This document shows positions 1 to 8,788 of a stretch of DNA of 64,000 nt, in pieces. Under the pieces are notes generated by a model that saw only the letters and a list, made by a program, of their open reading frames with translations, was not told the origin of the DNA and made no database searches. This stretch comes from Acidovorax sp. HDW3 (GTDB lineage Bacteria; Pseudomonadota; Gammaproteobacteria; Burkholderiales; Burkholderiaceae_C): contig NZ_CP049885.1 of the NCBI RefSeq assembly GCF_011303755.1, forward strand, positions 2,214,001-2,278,000. The letters run 5' to 3'. The translations under genes and the position numbers were made by a program. Every line of letters starts with the position of its first letter. The stretch's first letter is position 1.

Positions 1-499
1 CGTGGCTGGGCACGTTGCGCGGGCGCAGTCCCTCTTCCTTGCAATTGGCAATGAAGTACTGCAGCTGCTTGGGCGGGAAGCGCTGCTCATCGACGTTGTG
101 CTCCTTGCACAGGCGCTTGAGGGCCGAGAGCTGGTCTTGCGTGTCAAGGATCTGAAACGTCTGCGCCAGCCCCGCCGCCTGGTGGTGCGCGCGCAGCAGG
201 CGGTTGCACAGGCCGTGGAAGGTGCCAATCCACATGCTGCGCACATTCACCGGCAGCATGGCCGCCAGGCGTGCCTGCATTTCCTTGGCCGCTTTGTTGG
301 TGAAGGTGACGGCCAAGATGCCGCCGGGCGTGGCCAGGCCCTGCTGCAGCAGCCAGGCGATGCGCGTGGTCAGCACCCGGGTCTTGCCCGAGCCGGCCCC
401 GGCCAAAATGAGGGCGTGGCCTGCAGGCAGGGTGACGGCGGCGAGCTGCTCGGCGTTCAGGCCCGCGAGCAGGGGGGAAGAAGAAGCGTGGGAATGCAT
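1..499 (-). CDS. uvrD: ATP-dependent DNA helicase UvrD/PcrA-type, N-terminal part
   Basis: This is the first 166 codons of a superfamily 1 helicase that runs off the left edge. Reading from the ATG at 499 I see the Q-motif [10 protein letters not shown] (residues 13-22), Walker A GAGSGKT (34-40), motif Ia [10 protein letters not shown] (65-74) and the [14 protein letters not shown] segment, which binds single-stranded DNA in UvrD/PcrA proteins. The family unwinds DNA 3'-5' in nucleotide excision and mismatch repair. No Shine-Dalgarno precedes the ATG. Instead a TACAAT box lies seven bases upstream on the same strand (506-511), which suggests a leaderless or near-leaderless mRNA. Rep is the other possible name, but the downstream domains needed to separate the two are outside the window. 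Confidence 0.9.
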   Translation of the reverse strand, partial: MHSHASSSPLLAGLNAEQLAAVTLPAGHALILAGAGSGKTRVLTTRIAWLLQQGLATPGGILAVTFTNKAAKEMQARLAAMLPVNVRSMWIGTFHGLCNRLLRAHHQAAGLAQTFQILDTQDQLSALKRLCKEHNVDEQRFPPKQLQYFIANCKEEGLRPRNVPSH

Positions 500-504
500 C
501 GGCC

Positions 505-541
505 GATTGTAAAAACCCTGCCCCGGCAAGCCGGTACAATC
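505..541. promoter_or_regulatory. Inverted repeat GATTGTA...TACAATC between uvrD and guaC, facing -10-like boxes
   Basis: The seven-base arms 505-511 and 535-541 are perfect inverted copies. Each contains TACAAT read outward, toward uvrD on the minus strand and toward guaC on the plus strand, so the pair looks like two back-to-back -10 boxes. No convincing -35 hexamer is present at 17 bases for either direction, so the promoter call is tentative. Confidence 0.4.
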
Positions 542-545
542 AAGC

Positions 546-579
546 ACCGGGCCCAAGTTTCTTGATGCCCGGTTTTTTT
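546..579 (+). terminator. Hairpin plus T-tract in the guaC leader (possible attenuator)
   Basis: A perfect 7-bp stem (546-552 with 567-573, ACCGGGC/GCCCGGT) is followed by seven T residues, the pattern of an intrinsic terminator on the plus strand. It lies right after the TACAAT box at 535-540 and about 130 bases upstream of guaC. No plus-strand gene ends here, so it would act on a transcript that starts just before it, as expected for an attenuator. An alternative is a terminator protecting guaC from read-through. Confidence 0.55.
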
Positions 580-705
580 GTGCCTGCGCACACGCAGGGT
601 TCGGCACCGGCTGCCACGCCGCTGCCCACGAAGCCGGTTTCAAGCCAAGCGCCCCACGCCCGCGCCATCCGGTGCGGACGACCTTTCAAAGGAGCTTGGA
701 ACCTC

Positions 706-1683
706 ATGGAAATCTTCGACTACGACAACATCCTGCTGCTGCCGCGCAAGTGCCGCGTGCAAAGCCGCGCCGAGTGCGACGCCAGCGTGGAGCTGGGCGG
801 GCGGCGCTTCAAGCTGCCCGCCGTGCCCGCCAACATGAAGACGGTGGTGGATGAAAAAATCTGCACCTGGCTGGCGCAAAACGGCTACTTCTACGTCATG
901 CACCGCTTCGACCTGGACAACCTGCAGTTCGTGCGCGACATGCACGCCAAGGGTTGCTACGCCTCGATCTCGCTGGGCGTGAAGGCGCCCGATTACGCCA
1001 CCGTCGATCGCTTCAAGGCCGAAGGCATCACGCCCGAGTACGTCACCATCGACATCGCCCACGGCCACGCCGACAGCGTCAAGGAGATGATCCAGTACCT
1101 CAAGGCCCACCTGCCCGGCGCCTTCGTCATTGCCGGCAACGTCGGCACGCCCGAGGCCGTGATCGACCTGGAGAACTGGGGCGCCGACGCCACCAAGGTC
1201 GGCATCGGTCCGGGCAAGGTCTGCATCACCAAGCTCAAGACCGGCTTTGGCACGGGCGGCTGGCAGCTGTCAGCGCTCAAGTGGTGCGCGCGCGTGGCCA
1301 CCAAGCCCATCATTGCCGACGGCGGCATCCGAAGCCACGGCGACATCGCCAAGAGCATCCGCTTTGGCGCCACCATGGTCATGATCGGCTCGCTCTTTGC
1401 CGGCCACGAGGAATCGCCCGGCAAGACCGTGGAGGTGGACGGCGAGCTGTACAAGGAGTACTACGGCTCGGCCAGCGACTTCAACAAGGGCGAGTACAAG
1501 CACGTCGAGGGCAAGCGCATTCTGGAGCCCGTCAAGGGCAAGCTGGCCGAAACCCTGATCGAGATGGAGCAGGACGTGCAAAGCTCCATCAGCTACGCCG
1601 GCGGCAAGAAGCTGCTCGACATCCGCAAGGTGAACTACGTCATCCTCGGCGGCGACAACGCCGGTGAGCACCTGCTCATGTAA
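706..1683 (+). CDS. guaC: GMP reductase
   Basis: 325 residues, the usual GuaC length. It converts GMP to IMP with NADPH and release of ammonia, returning guanine nucleotides to the adenine branch. It belongs to the IMPDH/GMPR barrel family: the nucleotide loop and catalytic cysteine are seen in GPGKVCITK (Cys173), and the phosphate-binding strands in [11 protein letters not shown] and [14 protein letters not shown]. The ATG at 706 is chosen because AAGGAG (about 689-694) precedes it and the protein then begins [11 protein letters not shown] as GuaC proteins do; an in-frame upstream extension has no such support. It lacks the CBS domains of IMP dehydrogenase, which argues against guaB. It stops 15 bases before the convergent hydrolase gene. 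Confidence 0.93.
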   Translation: MEIFDYDNILLLPRKCRVQSRAECDASVELGGRRFKLPAVPANMKTVVDEKICTWLAQNGYFYVMHRFDLDNLQFVRDMHAKGCYASISLGVKAPDYATVDRFKAEGITPEYVTIDIAHGHADSVKEMIQYLKAHLPGAFVIAGNVGTPEAVIDLENWGADATKVGIGPGKVCITKLKTGFGTGGWQLSALKWCARVATKPIIADGGIRSHGDIAKSIRFGATMVMIGSLFAGHEESPGKTVEVDGELYKEYYGSASDFNKGEYKHVEGKRILEPVKGKLAETLIEMEQDVQSSISYAGGKKLLDIRKVNYVILGGDNAGEHLLM

Positions 1684-1698
1684 CGCGCCCAGCCAGCG

Positions 1699-2580
1699 CT
1701 ACAGGCGCAACAGGTTCTGCGCCATGTGGTGCAGGTCGTGGCCGGGCTGGGCGAGCGCGTCGAGCATGGCGTAGTGGTTCAGCCCCGGCAGCACCTGGCA
1801 GCGCGGCACGGCGTGCGAGTGCCAGCGCACCTCGATCAGGCGGCACTGGCGCTGGTATTCCTCGCTCTCCTCGCCGCCCACCACGGCGTGCAAAATGCCC
1901 TCGGTCGGCGCCGACAGCAGCGCCGGGCTAAAGCGCTCGATCTGGTCGTCATTGAGCTGCAGCACGGCCTGCAAAAACGGCGTGTGCATGAGCGGTGTCA
2001 GGTCGTGTAGCCCCGAGATGGAAAGCGCATTGCGCACCAGCGCCTCGGGCAAATCGCCCGCCCCTATCAGCGGCCAGGCGCTGGTCAGCAGCAGCGCCGC
2101 CAGGTGCCCCCCCGCACCATGGCCCACCGCCGTGATGCGGCTGCAATCCCCACCATGGTCGCCAATGTGGCGCCAGACCCAGGCCAGCGCCGCCTCCACC
2201 TGGCGCGCAATCTGGGCAATGGTCACGCCATGCCCCACCGTCCCCGGGCACAGGCCGTAGTTGACCAGCACCACGCAAAAACCGGCCTGCACAAAGGGCG
2301 CGGCCACAAAGGCGTAGTCCGACTTGTCGCCACCACTCCAGCCACCGCCGTGCAAAAACACCAGCACCGGCGCCGCCGCCGACGCTGGCGCAGCGGGAAA
2401 TATATCGAGCCGCTCGCTGGCATCGCTGCCATACGCGGTATCGAGCACTACGGGCAGCGCCTGGCGCACCCGCACCGAAGCGGCTACCCAGCGCTGCAGG
2501 TACTGCGGATACTCGGGCACCTGGGCGCGGTGGTTGTACATGCGCTCCAGCCAGGCCGGATCGAACGATGGTGTTTCCAT
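1699..2580 (-). CDS. Alpha/beta-hydrolase, arylformamidase/esterase-like, nucleophile Ser replaced by Gly
   Basis: 293 residues with the fold marks of the hormone-sensitive-lipase/KynB-type hydrolases: the oxyanion motif HGGGWSGGDKSD and a histidine candidate in LNHYAMLDAL near the C-terminus. The nucleophile elbow reads GHGAGGHLAALL where the family has GHSAGGH. The codon at 2116-2118 (minus strand) is GGT, residue 155, one base away from AGT Ser. Unless another residue takes over, the protein should be inactive as a serine hydrolase. The start at 2580 (METPSFDP) is preceded by GAGGAG; the upstream in-frame extension has no homology-like features. It is divergent from the dehydrogenase gene with 44 bases between them. 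The substrate is unknown. Confidence 0.8.
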   Translation of the reverse strand: METPSFDPAWLERMYNHRAQVPEYPQYLQRWVAASVRVRQALPVVLDTAYGSDASERLDIFPAAPASAAAPVLVFLHGGGWSGGDKSDYAFVAAPFVQAGFCVVLVNYGLCPGTVGHGVTIAQIARQVEAALAWVWRHIGDHGGDCSRITAVGHGAGGHLAALLLTSAWPLIGAGDLPEALVRNALSISGLHDLTPLMHTPFLQAVLQLNDDQIERFSPALLSAPTEGILHAVVGGEESEEYQRQCRLIEVRWHSHAVPRCQVLPGLNHYAMLDALAQPGHDLHHMAQNLLRL

Positions 2581-2624
2581 GCCAAACTCCTCAGAACGTA
2601 TTGACGATCTCCGCGCGGCAGTCC

Positions 2625-3533
2625 ATGACCTTTGAACCCAAGCCCCCTTCTTTGCCCCCATCTTTGCGCGTTGCCGTGCTCGGCACCGGCATGATGGGCC
2701 TACCCATGGCCCGCCGCCTGTGCCAGGCCGGCCACCAGGTGCACGCCTGGAACCGCACCGCCGCCAAGGCCGAACCCCTGGCCGCCGATGGTGCCCAGCT
2801 GCACGCCAGCGCCGCCAGCGCCACCGCAGCCGCCGACATCACCTTGAGCCTGCTGGAAAACGGCAGCGTCGTCAACCAGGTGCTGTTCGCCCAGGGTGCG
2901 GCAGCAGCCATGCGCCCAGGCAACCTGTTCATCGACATGGCATCCATCCAACCGCGCGAGGCGCGCGCGCACGCGCAGCAGCTCGCTTCTATGGGACTGG
3001 CCTGTCTGGACGCGCCCGTCTCCGGCGGCACGGTGGGCGCGCAGGCCGGCACCCTGGCCATCATGGCCGGTGGCGAGGCGACAGACTTTGCCCGCGCCGC
3101 GCCGGTGTTTGCCACCCTCGGGCGCGCCACCCACGTCGGCCCGCACGGTGCTGGGCAATTGACCAAGCTGGCCAACCAGATGATCGTGGGCATCACCATC
3201 GGTGCCGTCGCCGAAGCCCTGCTGCTGGCCGCCAAGGGCGGCGCCGACATAGCGCGCGTGCGCGAGGCCATCAGCGGCGGCTTTGCCGACAGCCGCATCC
3301 TGCAGTTGCACGGTGCGCGCATGGTGCAGCGCGATTTCACCCCAGGCGCACGGATGCAGGTACAGCTCAAGGACATGCGCAACGCCCTGGCCACAGCGCA
3401 AGAGCTTGGTTTTGACGCCCCTATCACAGCCCTGTTTGAAACCCTGTACGCCAGCGGCATCGCACATGGCCTGGGCACGCTCGACCACAGCGGCCTGTTC
3501 ATGGAGCTGGCGCAGCGCAACGCCATGGTGTGA
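2625..3533 (+). CDS. NAD(P)-dependent beta-hydroxyacid dehydrogenase (3-hydroxyisobutyrate dehydrogenase family)
   Basis: 302 residues. The Rossmann motif GTGMMG is at residues 20-25, the substrate-binding signature DAPVSGGTVGAQAGTL is in the middle, and the catalytic lysine lies in GQLTKLANQM. The family oxidises or reduces beta-hydroxyacids such as 3-hydroxyisobutyrate, tartronate semialdehyde or glyoxylate; the sequence alone does not show which. The start at MTFEPK is chosen because the Rossmann strand begins about 15 residues later, as usual; an upstream in-frame start would run into the divergent hydrolase gene. The Shine-Dalgarno is poor. Confidence 0.85.
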   Translation: MTFEPKPPSLPPSLRVAVLGTGMMGLPMARRLCQAGHQVHAWNRTAAKAEPLAADGAQLHASAASATAAADITLSLLENGSVVNQVLFAQGAAAAMRPGNLFIDMASIQPREARAHAQQLASMGLACLDAPVSGGTVGAQAGTLAIMAGGEATDFARAAPVFATLGRATHVGPHGAGQLTKLANQMIVGITIGAVAEALLLAAKGGADIARVREAISGGFADSRILQLHGARMVQRDFTPGARMQVQLKDMRNALATAQELGFDAPITALFETLYASGIAHGLGTLDHSGLFMELAQRNAMV

Positions 3534-3627
3534 TTTTTTGCGCACAGCGCAGGCAATTTTTCATGGCGCAAGAAAAAATAGTGCATAATTGCGGTCTCTG
3601 CTGCAGCGCAGTCAGAAACCCAAGAGG

Positions 3628-3703
3628 GGGCTCTTAGCTCAGTTGGTAGAGCAGCGGACTCTTAATCCGTTGGTCGAAGGTTCGAATCCTTCAGGGCCCA
3701 CCA
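3628..3703 (+). tRNA. tRNA-Lys (anticodon CTT)
   Basis: 76 bases including an encoded CCA end. The acceptor stem GGGCTCT pairs with AGGGCCC, the D-arm TAGCTCAGTTGGTAGAGC is canonical, the anticodon loop reads CTCTTAA and the T-arm contains GGTTCGAATCC. A -10-like CATAAT is at 3584-3589. Confidence 0.97.
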
Positions 3704-3721
3704 AAAACACAAAAGATATAA

Positions 3722-3758
3722 AGCACTTGACGAGGAATCGCCAGGTGCTTTTTTCTTT
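3722..3758 (+). terminator. Intrinsic terminator after tRNA-Lys
   Basis: An 8-bp stem AGCACTTG/CAGGTGCT (3722-3729 with 3742-3749, one G-T pair) is followed by a run of T residues. It ends the tRNA transcript just before the exporter gene. Confidence 0.85.
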
Positions 3759-3781
3759 TCTCCTCCTACCTGCAAGGCCCC

Positions 3782-5014
3782 ATGCACCCCCATGCCCAAG
3801 AACTCTGGCACGGCCCGCGCTGGCTGCTGGCCGTTTTGCTGGCCCTGCTCGGCATGGTCGGGCCGTTCTCCATCGACACCTACCTCCCCGCCTTCCCCGC
3901 CATTGCCCAGGCGCTGGCGGCAACGCCGGTGCAGATGCAGCAGACGCTCTCAGCCTACCTGTTCGCCTTTGCCTTCATGACGCTGTTCCACGGCGCGCTC
4001 TCCGACAGCTTTGGGCGCCGCCCCGTGGTGCTGTGGGGGCTGGCGGTGTTCACCCTGGCGTCGGCAGGCTGCGCGCTGGCGCAGAACATTGGCACTCTGG
4101 TGCTGTTTCGCGCCCTGCAGGGGCTCTCCGCCGGGGCCGGCATTGTGGTCTCGCGCGCCGTCATCCGCGACATGTTCGCACCCGCGCAGGCGCAGCAGGT
4201 CATGAGCCAGGTGACGATTTTCTTTGGCATTGCACCGGCGATTGCGCCCATTGTGGGCGGCACGGTCTCGGTGTACCTGGGCTGGCACAGCGTGTTTTGG
4301 TTTTTGACCGGCGTTGGCGTGCTGCTGTGGCTGGCCAACTGGCGCCTGCTACCCGAAACCCTGCGCCCGAGCGAGCGCCAGCCGCTGCACATGCGCCACC
4401 TGCTGGCCGGCTACTGGGAGCTGGGTAGCAGCCTGCGCTTCGTGCTGCTGGCGCTGGCCAGCGGCATCCCGTTCAACGGCATGTTTCTGTACGTACTCTC
4501 GGCGCCCGCCTTCCTGGGCGACATCCTGGGGCTGGCGCCAACGCAGTTCTTCTGGCTCTTTCTCGTCACCATCGCCGGCATCATGGGCGGCGCCTGGGTC
4601 AGCGGCCGCCTGGCGGGCAAGATTGCGCCCAAGCGCCAGATCCGCCACGGCTTTCTCATCATGCTGTTGATGGCGTTGACCAACCTGGGCGGCAATCTGC
4701 TGGCCGCCCCTGCCCTGCCCTGGGCGCTGCTGCCGATTGGCATTTTTTCTTTTGGCTGGGCGCTGATGGTGCCCGTGGTCACCTTGCTGGTGCTCGACCT
4801 GTTCCCGCAGCGCCGTGGCATGGCCTCGTCGCTGCAGGCTTTTGTGGGCGCCAGCGCCAACGGCCTGGTCGCCGGCCTGCTGGCGCCGCTGGTGATGCAT
4901 TCAGCCGTTGGGCTGGCCACCGCTTCGCTGGCGCTGATGCTGGTCGGGTTACTCGCCTGGGTGTATTTGCACCACCATTGGCCCGACATCGGGCGCCACG
5001 CCAGTCGCGTGTAA
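3782..5014 (+). CDS. Bcr/CflA family multidrug exporter (major facilitator superfamily)
   Basis: 410 residues with about twelve hydrophobic segments. The Bcr/CflA signature is clear: FSIDTYLPAFPAIAQ at the start of TM1-TM2, then GALSDSFGRRPVVLWGL (the MFS loop 2-3 motif) and SRAVIRDMF in TM4-5. Members are proton-driven exporters in the inner membrane for chloramphenicol, bicyclomycin or sulfonamides; the substrate here is not known. The ATG at 3782 follows a pyrimidine-rich stretch with a weak ribosome site. The 3' end overlaps the convergent GGDEF gene by 66 bases, so each mRNA carries antisense to the other's end. Confidence 0.88.
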   Translation: MHPHAQELWHGPRWLLAVLLALLGMVGPFSIDTYLPAFPAIAQALAATPVQMQQTLSAYLFAFAFMTLFHGALSDSFGRRPVVLWGLAVFTLASAGCALAQNIGTLVLFRALQGLSAGAGIVVSRAVIRDMFAPAQAQQVMSQVTIFFGIAPAIAPIVGGTVSVYLGWHSVFWFLTGVGVLLWLANWRLLPETLRPSERQPLHMRHLLAGYWELGSSLRFVLLALASGIPFNGMFLYVLSAPAFLGDILGLAPTQFFWLFLVTIAGIMGGAWVSGRLAGKIAPKRQIRHGFLIMLLMALTNLGGNLLAAPALPWALLPIGIFSFGWALMVPVVTLLVLDLFPQRRGMASSLQAFVGASANGLVAGLLAPLVMHSAVGLATASLALMLVGLLAWVYLHHHWPDIGRHASRV

Positions 5015-6478
5015 ACGACGGCGGTCAAGCTCCTTGTCCTCGTAGTAGCGGGCCTTGGCAGCGTACATCGCCTGGTCGGCGCGCTGCACCACGGCTTCTA
5101 TGGCCTCACCCTCGCGGCCACAGGCCAGGCCCATGGACAGGCTGACCAACTGCCCCGGATAAAACTGGTTATTGAGATCGAGCAACGACAAAATGCGCTC
5201 TTGCACCGCAAAGGCGCCGCGCTCATCGGTCGCCGGTAGCAAGACGACGAATTCATCGCCGCCGATACGCGCGGCACAGGCGGGCGCATCCACCGCCTTG
5301 GCCAGCACCTCGCCCACCCGGCGCAGCATGGCATCGCCAGCGGCATGGCCATGCTCGTCGTTGGCCTCTTTGAGGCTGTTCAAATCCATCGCCAACACGC
5401 CCACCGGCCAGGGACCCTTGCGCGTCAGGCGGTTGATCTCCTCCATGTAGTAAGCGCGGTTGCGCAGCTGGGTCAGCACGTCGTGCTTGCCCAGGTATTC
5501 GAGATAGCTTTCGGCCTTTTTGCGCGCTGTGATGTCGATCAGCGACAGCAGCACCAGGCTCCAGTCCTGCGCGTGGGCGTCGAGCACGGCAAACTGCATG
5601 TGGATGTGCAGCGCATCGCCCGAGAGGGCGTAGTTCACCACCTCGCGCTGCTGCACCAGCTTGCCGTCCCACAGGTCTTGCAACTGCTCGGCGAATGAGT
5701 GCAGCATCTCATCCCGAAAAATTTGCGCCGTGCTGCTCAAGAGCTCGCCCTTGCTGGTCGCGCCGAACAGACGCAGGGTCTGGCGATTGACGTCGATGAC
5801 GCGAATCTCCTGAATGCAACGGGTAACGAATTCAGGATGCACCTTGAGGAAGGTGGCAAAGTCAGAAATACCGATGGCGCGCAACTCGTCGAGCAGGCGC
5901 TTGACCTGGCTGAAATCCTCGACCCACAGCGACACCGGCGAGTACTCGAACAAATCACAAGCGTAGCGCTGGCTCTGGCGCAGGCGCTCGCTGGCCTGCA
6001 CCTCGGCCGTCACGTCTTCGAGGGACACCAGCACCCGGTGCCAGTCACCTTCGTAGCCCGGCAGGATGCGCGCCTGCACGCGCACGTCCAGGCGCCGCCC
6101 ATCGAGCGCATAGTTCACCGTCTGCGTGGCAAAGCCCTGGCCACTCTCCCACAGCTGCACCAGCTCATCAATCACGCGCTGGTGCATATCGCCCCGAAAA
6201 ACCTCGGCCAGGCGCGCAATCAGAGTCTGCTGATCAGGGGCCGAAAAAAGCTCCAGCGTGCGCCGGTTGACCCGCAGCACCCGGTAGGCGGCACTGCATT
6301 CGCGCACCCGCTCGGGCTGCTGCTGCAGAAAGCTGCGCAAATCGCGCACCCCGGCGGCACGCCAGCGGTCAAACAACTGCCGCAGTGCGCTGTAATCTTC
6401 GAGCCACAAGGAAACGGGAGCGAGGTCGAACAGCGCCTCGTCGGCGACGCCGAATGCCAAATCGGTTACCACGGTCAA
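4949..6478 (-). CDS. Diguanylate cyclase with a tandemly duplicated PAS-like sensor unit
   Basis: 509 residues. Residues of about 15-160 and 170-310 are two copies of one unit: LFDLAPVSLWLEDYSALRQLF matches LFEYSPVSLWVEDFSQVKRLL, and VNRRTLELF matches VNRQTLRLF. Each unit ends in a PAS-like strand (VSLEDVTAEV, LSLIDITARK). The GGDEF domain follows with the intact active site RIGGDEFVVLL (GGDEF 406-410), so it should make c-di-GMP from two GTP. The RxxD inhibitory site normally found just upstream is missing (KAVDAPACAAR), which argues against product feedback at that site. No membrane segments are seen, so it is probably cytoplasmic. The C-terminal tail overlaps the exporter gene on the other strand. 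Confidence 0.88.
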   Translation of the reverse strand: MTVVTDLAFGVADEALFDLAPVSLWLEDYSALRQLFDRWRAAGVRDLRSFLQQQPERVRECSAAYRVLRVNRRTLELFSAPDQQTLIARLAEVFRGDMHQRVIDELVQLWESGQGFATQTVNYALDGRRLDVRVQARILPGYEGDWHRVLVSLEDVTAEVQASERLRQSQRYACDLFEYSPVSLWVEDFSQVKRLLDELRAIGISDFATFLKVHPEFVTRCIQEIRVIDVNRQTLRLFGATSKGELLSSTAQIFRDEMLHSFAEQLQDLWDGKLVQQREVVNYALSGDALHIHMQFAVLDAHAQDWSLVLLSLIDITARKKAESYLEYLGKHDVLTQLRNRAYYMEEINRLTRKGPWPVGVLAMDLNSLKEANDEHGHAAGDAMLRRVGEVLAKAVDAPACAARIGGDEFVVLLPATDERGAFAVQERILSLLDLNNQFYPGQLVSLSMGLACGREGEAIEAVVQRADQAMYAAKARYYEDKELDRRRLHATGVAPDVGPMVVQIHPGE

Positions 6479-6542
6479 TACCTCCGCTGCACATTATCCC
6501 GGCGCCCCTGACGCACAACTGGCGTACGGCGAGCGCAGATAT

Positions 6543-6569
6543 AAAAAAACCGGCTCCAAGGAGCCGGTT
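6543..6569 (-). terminator. Intrinsic terminator of the RNA helicase gene
   Basis: A perfect 10-bp stem (6548-6557 with 6560-6569, AACCGGCTCC/GGAGCCGGTT) is followed on the minus strand by a T-run (A residues at 6543-6549). It lies 8 bases past the helicase stop codon. Confidence 0.92.
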
Positions 6570-6576
6570 CGATCCA

Positions 6577-8511
6577 TTAGCGCGCAGGACGCTTGTGCGG
6601 CACAAAAGGCTTGCCGCCGCCCGTATTGCCGGGCTTGGCAAAACCGCCGGGCTTGCGTCCCCAGTCACCACGCGGCGCAGCGTCAGCGCGGCCATTGCCA
6701 CCCCAGTTGCCACGGCCTGCGTCGTTGAAACCACCACGGCCTGCGCCTTCGCGGTTGAAGTGGCCATGGCCCTGCGCACCCTCGCCAAAGCCACCTTTGC
6801 GGCCATAGCCTTCGCTGTCACGGCGTGCGCCGTACGCCGGGCGCTCAGGACGATCGGGGCGATCGCCATAGGGACGGCGCTCGGCAAAACCGCCGCGCTC
6901 CGCAGGGCGGCGCTCAGCGAAACCACCACGGTCACCACCACGATCGCCACCACCAAAACCACCCCGGTCACCAAAACCACCGCGCCCGCCGTCACGGCCT
7001 TCGCTGCGGCCACCAAAGCGGCGCTCGCCCCGGCCATGGCCACCGTCGCGGCCACCACGGCCACCTTCAGGGCGGCCCTGCGGGAAGCGCTGGGTGGGCT
7101 CCAGGCCCGGAATGGTCTCGGCCTTGAACTGCTGGCGGCTGTAGCCTTCGATGTCAAAAATCTTGCGGCGGTCGCGGAATTCGGCAAAGGTCACGGCCAG
7201 GCCGTCGCGGCCAGCGCGGCCCGTGCGGCCGATGCGGTGCGTGTAGTCCTCGGCCTTCATCGGCAGGCCGAAGTTGAAGACGTGGGTGATGGTGGGCACG
7301 TCGATGCCGCGCGCGGCGACATCGGTGGCCACCAGGATTTGCACCTGGCCATTGCGCAGCGCCATCAGGCGGCGGTTGCGCAGGCCCTGGCTGAGCGCGC
7401 CGTGCAGGGCCACGGCGCTAAAGCCGTCTTGCTGCAGGTCTTGCGCCAAGCCGTCGCACTCGATCTGCGTGCTGGCGAACACCACCGCCTGGTTGATGCT
7501 GGCATCGCGCAGCCAGTGGTCGAGCATCTTGCGCTTGTGCTGGGCGTTGTCGGCCCAGAACAGCTTTTGCTGGATGTTGGCGTGCTTTTCCTGCGGCGAG
7601 TCGATCTGCACTTTTTGCACCGCCGAGCCGTTGTCGTGCATCACGCGCATGGCCAGCTGCTGGATGCGCGGCGCGAAAGTGGCGCTGAACATCATGGTCT
7701 GCTTGCGTTGGGCGGTGAGCTGGTTGATCTCGGCCAGGTCGTCGGCAAAGCCCAGGTCGAGCATACGATCGGCCTCATCGACCACCAGGAACTGCACCTG
7801 ATCGAGCTTGATCTGCATGGAGCGCTGCAGATCCAGCAAACGCCCCGGCGTGGCAACGACCAGGTTGGCGTTTTGCAGCTTGGCAATCTGCAGCTGGTAG
7901 GGCATACCACCGACCACGTTGGCAATGCGCAGGCCCTTGCAGTGTTTGACCAACTCGATGGCGTCGTGCGCCACCTGCTGCGCCAGCTCGCGCGTGGGGC
8001 ACAACACCAGAGCGCCGGGCACGGCGGCCTTGAAATTGCGTGCATCCGTGGGGTTCTTGCGACGGGCGCGCTTGGGCGGTGCCTCGCCACGCTCAGCAGC
8101 TTCGGCCGCCTGGCGGTCAAATTCAGCGCGCTCACGGGCGATTTGCGCTTCTTGCTGCTGCACCAGGGTGTGCAGCACGGGCAGCAGGAAGGCGGCGGTC
8201 TTGCCGCTGCCGGTCTGGCTCGACACCATCAGGTCGATGAAGCGGCCTTCTTCGTCACCGGCGCCCATGGCCAGGGGAATGGCTTTTTGCTGCACCGCTG
8301 TCGGCTCGGTGTAGCCCAGGTCTTGCACGGCACGCAGCAACTCGGGCACCAGGCCCAGGCGGGCAAAGCCCTCGGGGAAGGCCGGCGCAGCAACAGGCGC
8401 GGGGGCCGTGTTTTCTGCAGGGACGACAGACGCGGCCACGGCCTCGTCAGCAACAGGCAAAGAGGCAATAGCAGGCGCTTGTTCGGCCTGCAGGGCAATA
8501 GATTCAGTCAT
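6577..8511 (-). CDS. DEAD-box ATP-dependent RNA helicase, RhlE type
   Basis: 644 residues. The Q-motif region FARLGLVPELLRAVQDLGY is followed by motif I QTGSGKT, motif Ia PTRELAQQ, DEAD (residues 245-248), SAT in MMFSATF, and the motif VI HRIGRTGRAGR. A highly charged insertion of roughly 45 residues sits between motifs I and Ia (RERAEFDRQAAEAAERGEAP). The last 180 residues are a disordered RGG/GG-rich tail (GGRGGRDGG, FGDRGGFGGG) that should bind RNA. Family members remodel rRNA precursors and structured mRNAs, often in the cold. The start MTESIALQ at 8511 is chosen over an upstream ATG that lacks a ribosome site. A 277-base leader separates it from the next gene. Confidence 0.88.
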   Translation of the reverse strand: MTESIALQAEQAPAIASLPVADEAVAASVVPAENTAPAPVAAPAFPEGFARLGLVPELLRAVQDLGYTEPTAVQQKAIPLAMGAGDEEGRFIDLMVSSQTGSGKTAAFLLPVLHTLVQQQEAQIARERAEFDRQAAEAAERGEAPPKRARRKNPTDARNFKAAVPGALVLCPTRELAQQVAHDAIELVKHCKGLRIANVVGGMPYQLQIAKLQNANLVVATPGRLLDLQRSMQIKLDQVQFLVVDEADRMLDLGFADDLAEINQLTAQRKQTMMFSATFAPRIQQLAMRVMHDNGSAVQKVQIDSPQEKHANIQQKLFWADNAQHKRKMLDHWLRDASINQAVVFASTQIECDGLAQDLQQDGFSAVALHGALSQGLRNRRLMALRNGQVQILVATDVAARGIDVPTITHVFNFGLPMKAEDYTHRIGRTGRAGRDGLAVTFAEFRDRRKIFDIEGYSRQQFKAETIPGLEPTQRFPQGRPEGGRGGRDGGHGRGERRFGGRSEGRDGGRGGFGDRGGFGGGDRGGDRGGFAERRPAERGGFAERRPYGDRPDRPERPAYGARRDSEGYGRKGGFGEGAQGHGHFNREGAGRGGFNDAGRGNWGGNGRADAAPRGDWGRKPGGFAKPGNTGGGKPFVPHKRPAR

Positions 8512-8702
8512 GATTTGCTCACACGAAAAGCGCCGCAGACGCTGTTCTGCGGTGGGCTTCGCTTGATGGCTACAAAACATCAACCATCAAACAAAACCAA
8601 AGGCCATAGCGGATGGCCTGGGTGGGCATTGTTTGCAAACGCTGCGGCACGCGAGAGTGGTGCGGCTGGCGTGCAGGGCCCGGTGTGTGAAGGGAGATGC
8701 AC

Positions 8703-8732
8703 AAAAAACTGCACCACCCGCAGGTGGTGCAG
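8703..8732 (-). terminator. Intrinsic terminator of the binding-protein gene
   Basis: A perfect 10-bp stem (8709-8718 with 8723-8732, CTGCACCACC/GGTGGTGCAG) is followed on the minus strand by six T residues (8703-8708). It stands about 57 bases past the stop of the Liv-type gene. Confidence 0.9.
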
Positions 8733-8788
8733 CCCGCTATTATGGCGGATTTAGGGTTTGCCCGCAAGGGCTGTCAAAAATTACGGTA

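Noticed and set aside
506-541. Purine riboswitch upstream of guaC
   Set aside because: No conserved purine-aptamer loops could be recognised; only the hairpin plus T-tract remains, which is reported as a possible attenuator.
6385-8754. Long plus-strand open frame of 789 codons opposite the RNA helicase
   Set aside because: It is antisense to a gene with all DEAD-box motifs; its own sequence is Ala/Arg/His-rich low-complexity, as GC-rich shadows are, and it has no domain pattern.
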